DNA from: Denitromonas sp. | GTDB taxonomy: Bacteria > Pseudomonadota > Gammaproteobacteria > Burkholderiales > Rhodocyclaceae | Assembly (NCBI RefSeq): GCF_034676725.1 | Contig: NZ_JAUCBR010000004.1 | Location: forward strand, 186,001 to 250,000 | Reading direction: 5' to 3' | DNA length: 64,000 nt | Part shown: positions 62,338 through 64,000 of the stretch, piece by piece | How the letters are laid out: each line of letters opens with the position of its first letter | Position numbering within the stretch: the first letter of the stretch is position 1 | Notes under the pieces: generated by a model | What the model saw: only the letters and a program-made list of their open reading frames with translations | Told to the model about the DNA's origin: nothing | Database searches by the model: none | Position numbers and translations under genes: made by a program

Positions 62338-62756
62338 TGGCCTTTGGCGGATTCGACAACACGGGGCATAGCGCCCCGATGAGCGAGATCAACACCACGC
62401 CGCTGGTCGACGTGATGCTGGTGCTGCTGATCATCTTCATGATCACCGCGCCGCTGCTCACCCACTCGGTCAAGATCGACCTGCCCACGGCCAGCAGCGC
62501 ACCGACCGTCGAGCCCCCCGACGCCATCACCCTGTCGCTCGACGCCGCCGGTGCACTGTTCTGGAACAACGAATCCCTGCCGCAAGACGCGCTGGCCCAG
62601 CGCCTCGCCGATGTCGCGGCACAAACCCCCCAGCCCGAGTTACATCTGCGTGCCGACAAAGACACCCGCTACGAAGCGATTGCCGAGTTGATGGCCGCCG
62701 CCCGCCTCGCCGGCGTGGAGAAGCTCGGCTTCGTCACGCTCCCCGCCCGCGAGTAA
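62337..62756 (+). CDS. exbD: TonB-system subunit ExbD
   Basis: 139 residues. One helix with the proton-pathway Asp (LVDVMLVLLIIFMITAPLL), preceded by MSEINTTP; periplasmic domain with LRADKDTRYEAIAELM. Last gene of the tonB-exbBD unit; a hairpin CACCCGC-TACGCG-GCGGGTG follows at 62777-62796. Confidence 0.95.
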   Translation: MAFGGFDNTGHSAPMSEINTTPLVDVMLVLLIIFMITAPLLTHSVKIDLPTASSAPTVEPPDAITLSLDAAGALFWNNESLPQDALAQRLADVAAQTPQPELHLRADKDTRYEAIAELMAAARLAGVEKLGFVTLPARE

Positions 62757-63269
62757 TACCCCGCACCTGGCACACCCGCTACGCGGCGGGTGAGCCGGCC
62801 GCATCGCTTCAGCAAACGCCGATATCCACGCGCCGCAACACGACAGCCAAGCGCGGCCTCACACCAGGCATCGGCGCACGGTCCTGACAACGGACCCGGC
62901 TACCCAGCCATTCGGCAACACCCGTCCCCCATCGCGCCCTCCGAACACCACAGATCGCCGCAAGCACGGTCATCGGCGGTGCTCACGCCCGCGATATCGT
63001 GCCGCCCCCCTGCCCGGGCGCACGCGTCACCTGAATCCGAAACGAGCGTCGCTGGCGGCATCACGATCCCGCCTTGATCGCCAGAACCGGCGACGCCCCG
63101 ACGCGCGCCCGCACGCCAAAGCAGTGCCCACAGCGCGCCAACCCGCTCAGTCACGGACACGACGCCACCCATCGAACTGACATATCTCACCCCAAACCCC
63201 GTAAACGTGTTGCGAGTCATTCTCATTCGCGATACTATTCGCGCACTTTTAGATATCGGAGCTTTCTGA
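62757..63269. other. Intergenic region exbD to P19 gene
   Basis: 513 bp. Holds a hairpin after exbD and, at the right end, a promoter with overlapping Fur box. I see no gene in between; the open frames look like composition artefacts. Confidence 0.6.
63210..63238 (+). promoter_or_regulatory. Sigma-70-type promoter with overlapping Fur box before the P19 gene
   Basis: -35 TTGCGA (63210-63215), 17-bp spacer, -10 TACTAT (63233-63238). The spacer GTCATTCTCATTCGCGA reads on the other strand as GCGAATGAGAATGAC, a good Fur box. Predicts iron-repressed expression. Confidence 0.72.
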
Positions 63270-63812
63270 ATGTCCTTCGCCCGCCACGCCATCGCCCTCA
63301 CCCTGCTCGCCGCCCCGCTAAGCAGCCAAGCCATCGAGTACCCCATCGGCACGCCGCAGCAGCATTTCGGCATGGAAATTGCGGCAGTCTATCTACAGCC
63401 GATTGAGATGGAGCCCGAAGGGATGATGAAGAAGACGACCGACTCTGATATTCACATCGAAGCTGACATCAGAGCCTTGAGCAACAACCCAAACGGCTTT
63501 GAAGAGGGCGCCTGGATTCCCTATCTCTCCGTCAAGTTCACCGTCGAAAAGGTAGGTAGCGACTGGAAATTGTCCGGCGACTTCATGCCCATGGTGGCCA
63601 ACGACGGGCCGCACTACGGCGACAACATCAAACTCGACGGACCCGGAAAATATATTGTCAAATATTCTATTTTTCCGCCGAGTGCCACTTCGCACAGCAG
63701 CACACTCGGTCGCCATACTGACCGCCTCACTGGCGTGCGCCCGTGGTTCAAGCCCTTCGAGGTGGAAAATGAATTTACATTCGTCGGCGTGGGCAAAAAG
63801 GGCGGCTACTGA
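63270..63812 (+). CDS. P19/FtrA-type periplasmic iron-binding protein
   Basis: 180 residues. Signal peptide MSFARHAIALTLLAAPLSSQ, mature domain of the Tp34/P19 family: IEYPIGTPQQHFGMEIAAVY, SDIHIEADIRAL (His), FMPMVANDGPHYGDNIK (Met, His). These residues bind Cu/Fe at a dimer site and the protein works with an FTR1-type iron permease. No FTR1 gene is visible before the window ends. RBS GGAG 9 nt before the ATG. Confidence 0.88.
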   Translation: MSFARHAIALTLLAAPLSSQAIEYPIGTPQQHFGMEIAAVYLQPIEMEPEGMMKKTTDSDIHIEADIRALSNNPNGFEEGAWIPYLSVKFTVEKVGSDWKLSGDFMPMVANDGPHYGDNIKLDGPGKYIVKYSIFPPSATSHSSTLGRHTDRLTGVRPWFKPFEVENEFTFVGVGKKGGY

Positions 63813-63813
63813 C

Positions 63814-64000
63814 ATGGCGAGACCGTCCGTAACATTGGCGCTAGCATTGATGGCAGCCGCCAGCACAACCCACGCGGCAGCGCCCACACAAGAGCAGTTT
63901 CTAACCGAGCTACGCCGACTGGCCGAACGAGTAGAAAAGCTAGAACAGCGCAATGCTGTGCTTCAAAATATGATAACGCCCGGAGCGGAAGCCCATGGAT
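63814..64000 (+). CDS. Secreted coiled-coil-start protein, 3' end outside window
   Basis: At least 62 residues: signal peptide MARPSVTLALALMAAASTTHA, then a short coiled coil (QEQFLTELRRLAERVEKLEQ), as seen at the start of many outer membrane porins and of some lipoproteins. It begins 1 bp after the P19 stop, so both probably belong to one iron-regulated unit. The rest is beyond the window and the function cannot be fixed. Confidence 0.6.
   Translation, partial: MARPSVTLALALMAAASTTHAAAPTQEQFLTELRRLAERVEKLEQRNAVLQNMITPGAEAHG

Noticed and set aside
62790..63077. 95-codon plus-strand frame after exbD
   Set aside because: No ribosome-binding site, no hydrophobic or motif structure; composition artefact.

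Overview
The window is GC-rich, about two-thirds G+C, and densely coded. It looks like a betaproteobacterial chromosome; the dispersed REP palindromes, the hox/hyp gene order, the hemP-bfd-bfr-tonB block and malonyl-CoA decarboxylase suggest the Rhodocyclales (Azoarcus/Thauera/Zoogloea relatives). That placement is inference, since no rRNA gene is present.

About half of the window is one hydrogen-oxidation island, mostly on the minus strand. Positions 1-2346 hold the H2-sensing regulatory hydrogenase (hoxC partial, hoxB) and a small zinc-ribbon membrane protein. Positions 4757-19157 hold hoxM-L-O-Q-R-T-V, hypA-B-F-C-D-E, hypX/hoxX and the sigma-54 activator gene hoxA. Positions 24078-27793 hold the membrane-bound hydrogenase hoxK-G-Z, whose small subunit carries the six proximal-cluster cysteines of oxygen-tolerant enzymes. 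Positions 41842-48287 hold a second hydrogenase, hybO-A-B-C-D with a hypC homologue and hybE; its small subunit has the ordinary four-cysteine cluster. The hoxM, hoxK and hybO leaders carry similar sigma-54 -24/-12 elements, and perfect FNR boxes lie upstream of hoxK and hybO. This suggests control by both H2 (HoxA) and oxygen (FNR).

Divergent from hoxK, at 28152-32287, is the most unusual block. It encodes a 24-residue PqqA-like precursor with the Glu16/Tyr20 pair, PqqD, PqqE, a 31-residue membrane peptide, a PuuD-like membrane protein, a SerC-like aminotransferase, a 42-residue ORF coupled by ATGA overlaps at both ends, and a shortened dihydroorotate-dehydrogenase-like protein. No pqqB, pqqC or pqqF is present here. 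It may be a RiPP pathway that diverges from PQQ after the Glu-Tyr crosslink.

Positions 32468-41550 hold a type I secretion locus: an RTX protein of 1482 residues with an N-terminal toxin-44-like domain, a small AT-rich membrane protein (possible immunity), an HlyD-type adaptor and an HlyB-type ABC exporter. A REP-associated tyrosine transposase with REP doublets on both sides sits between the adaptor and exporter genes. REP palindromes also occur elsewhere, including inside the 3' end of hybA, and three copies of a roughly 280-bp repeat lie around hypE.

The region 19.6-23.7 kb is an accessory insert between hox gene blocks (EF-hand protein, flavin oxidoreductase, GST, LysR). From 48.6 to 59.4 kb are housekeeping and metabolic genes (two LysE exporters, GST, YiiX-like hydrolase, ilvD, pgi with a single-base frameshift, yceH, lgt, malonyl-CoA decarboxylase, FAH hydrolase). 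From 59.6 kb to the end is an iron block: hemP, bfd, bfr, tonB-exbB-exbD and a Fur-controlled P19-type iron protein.
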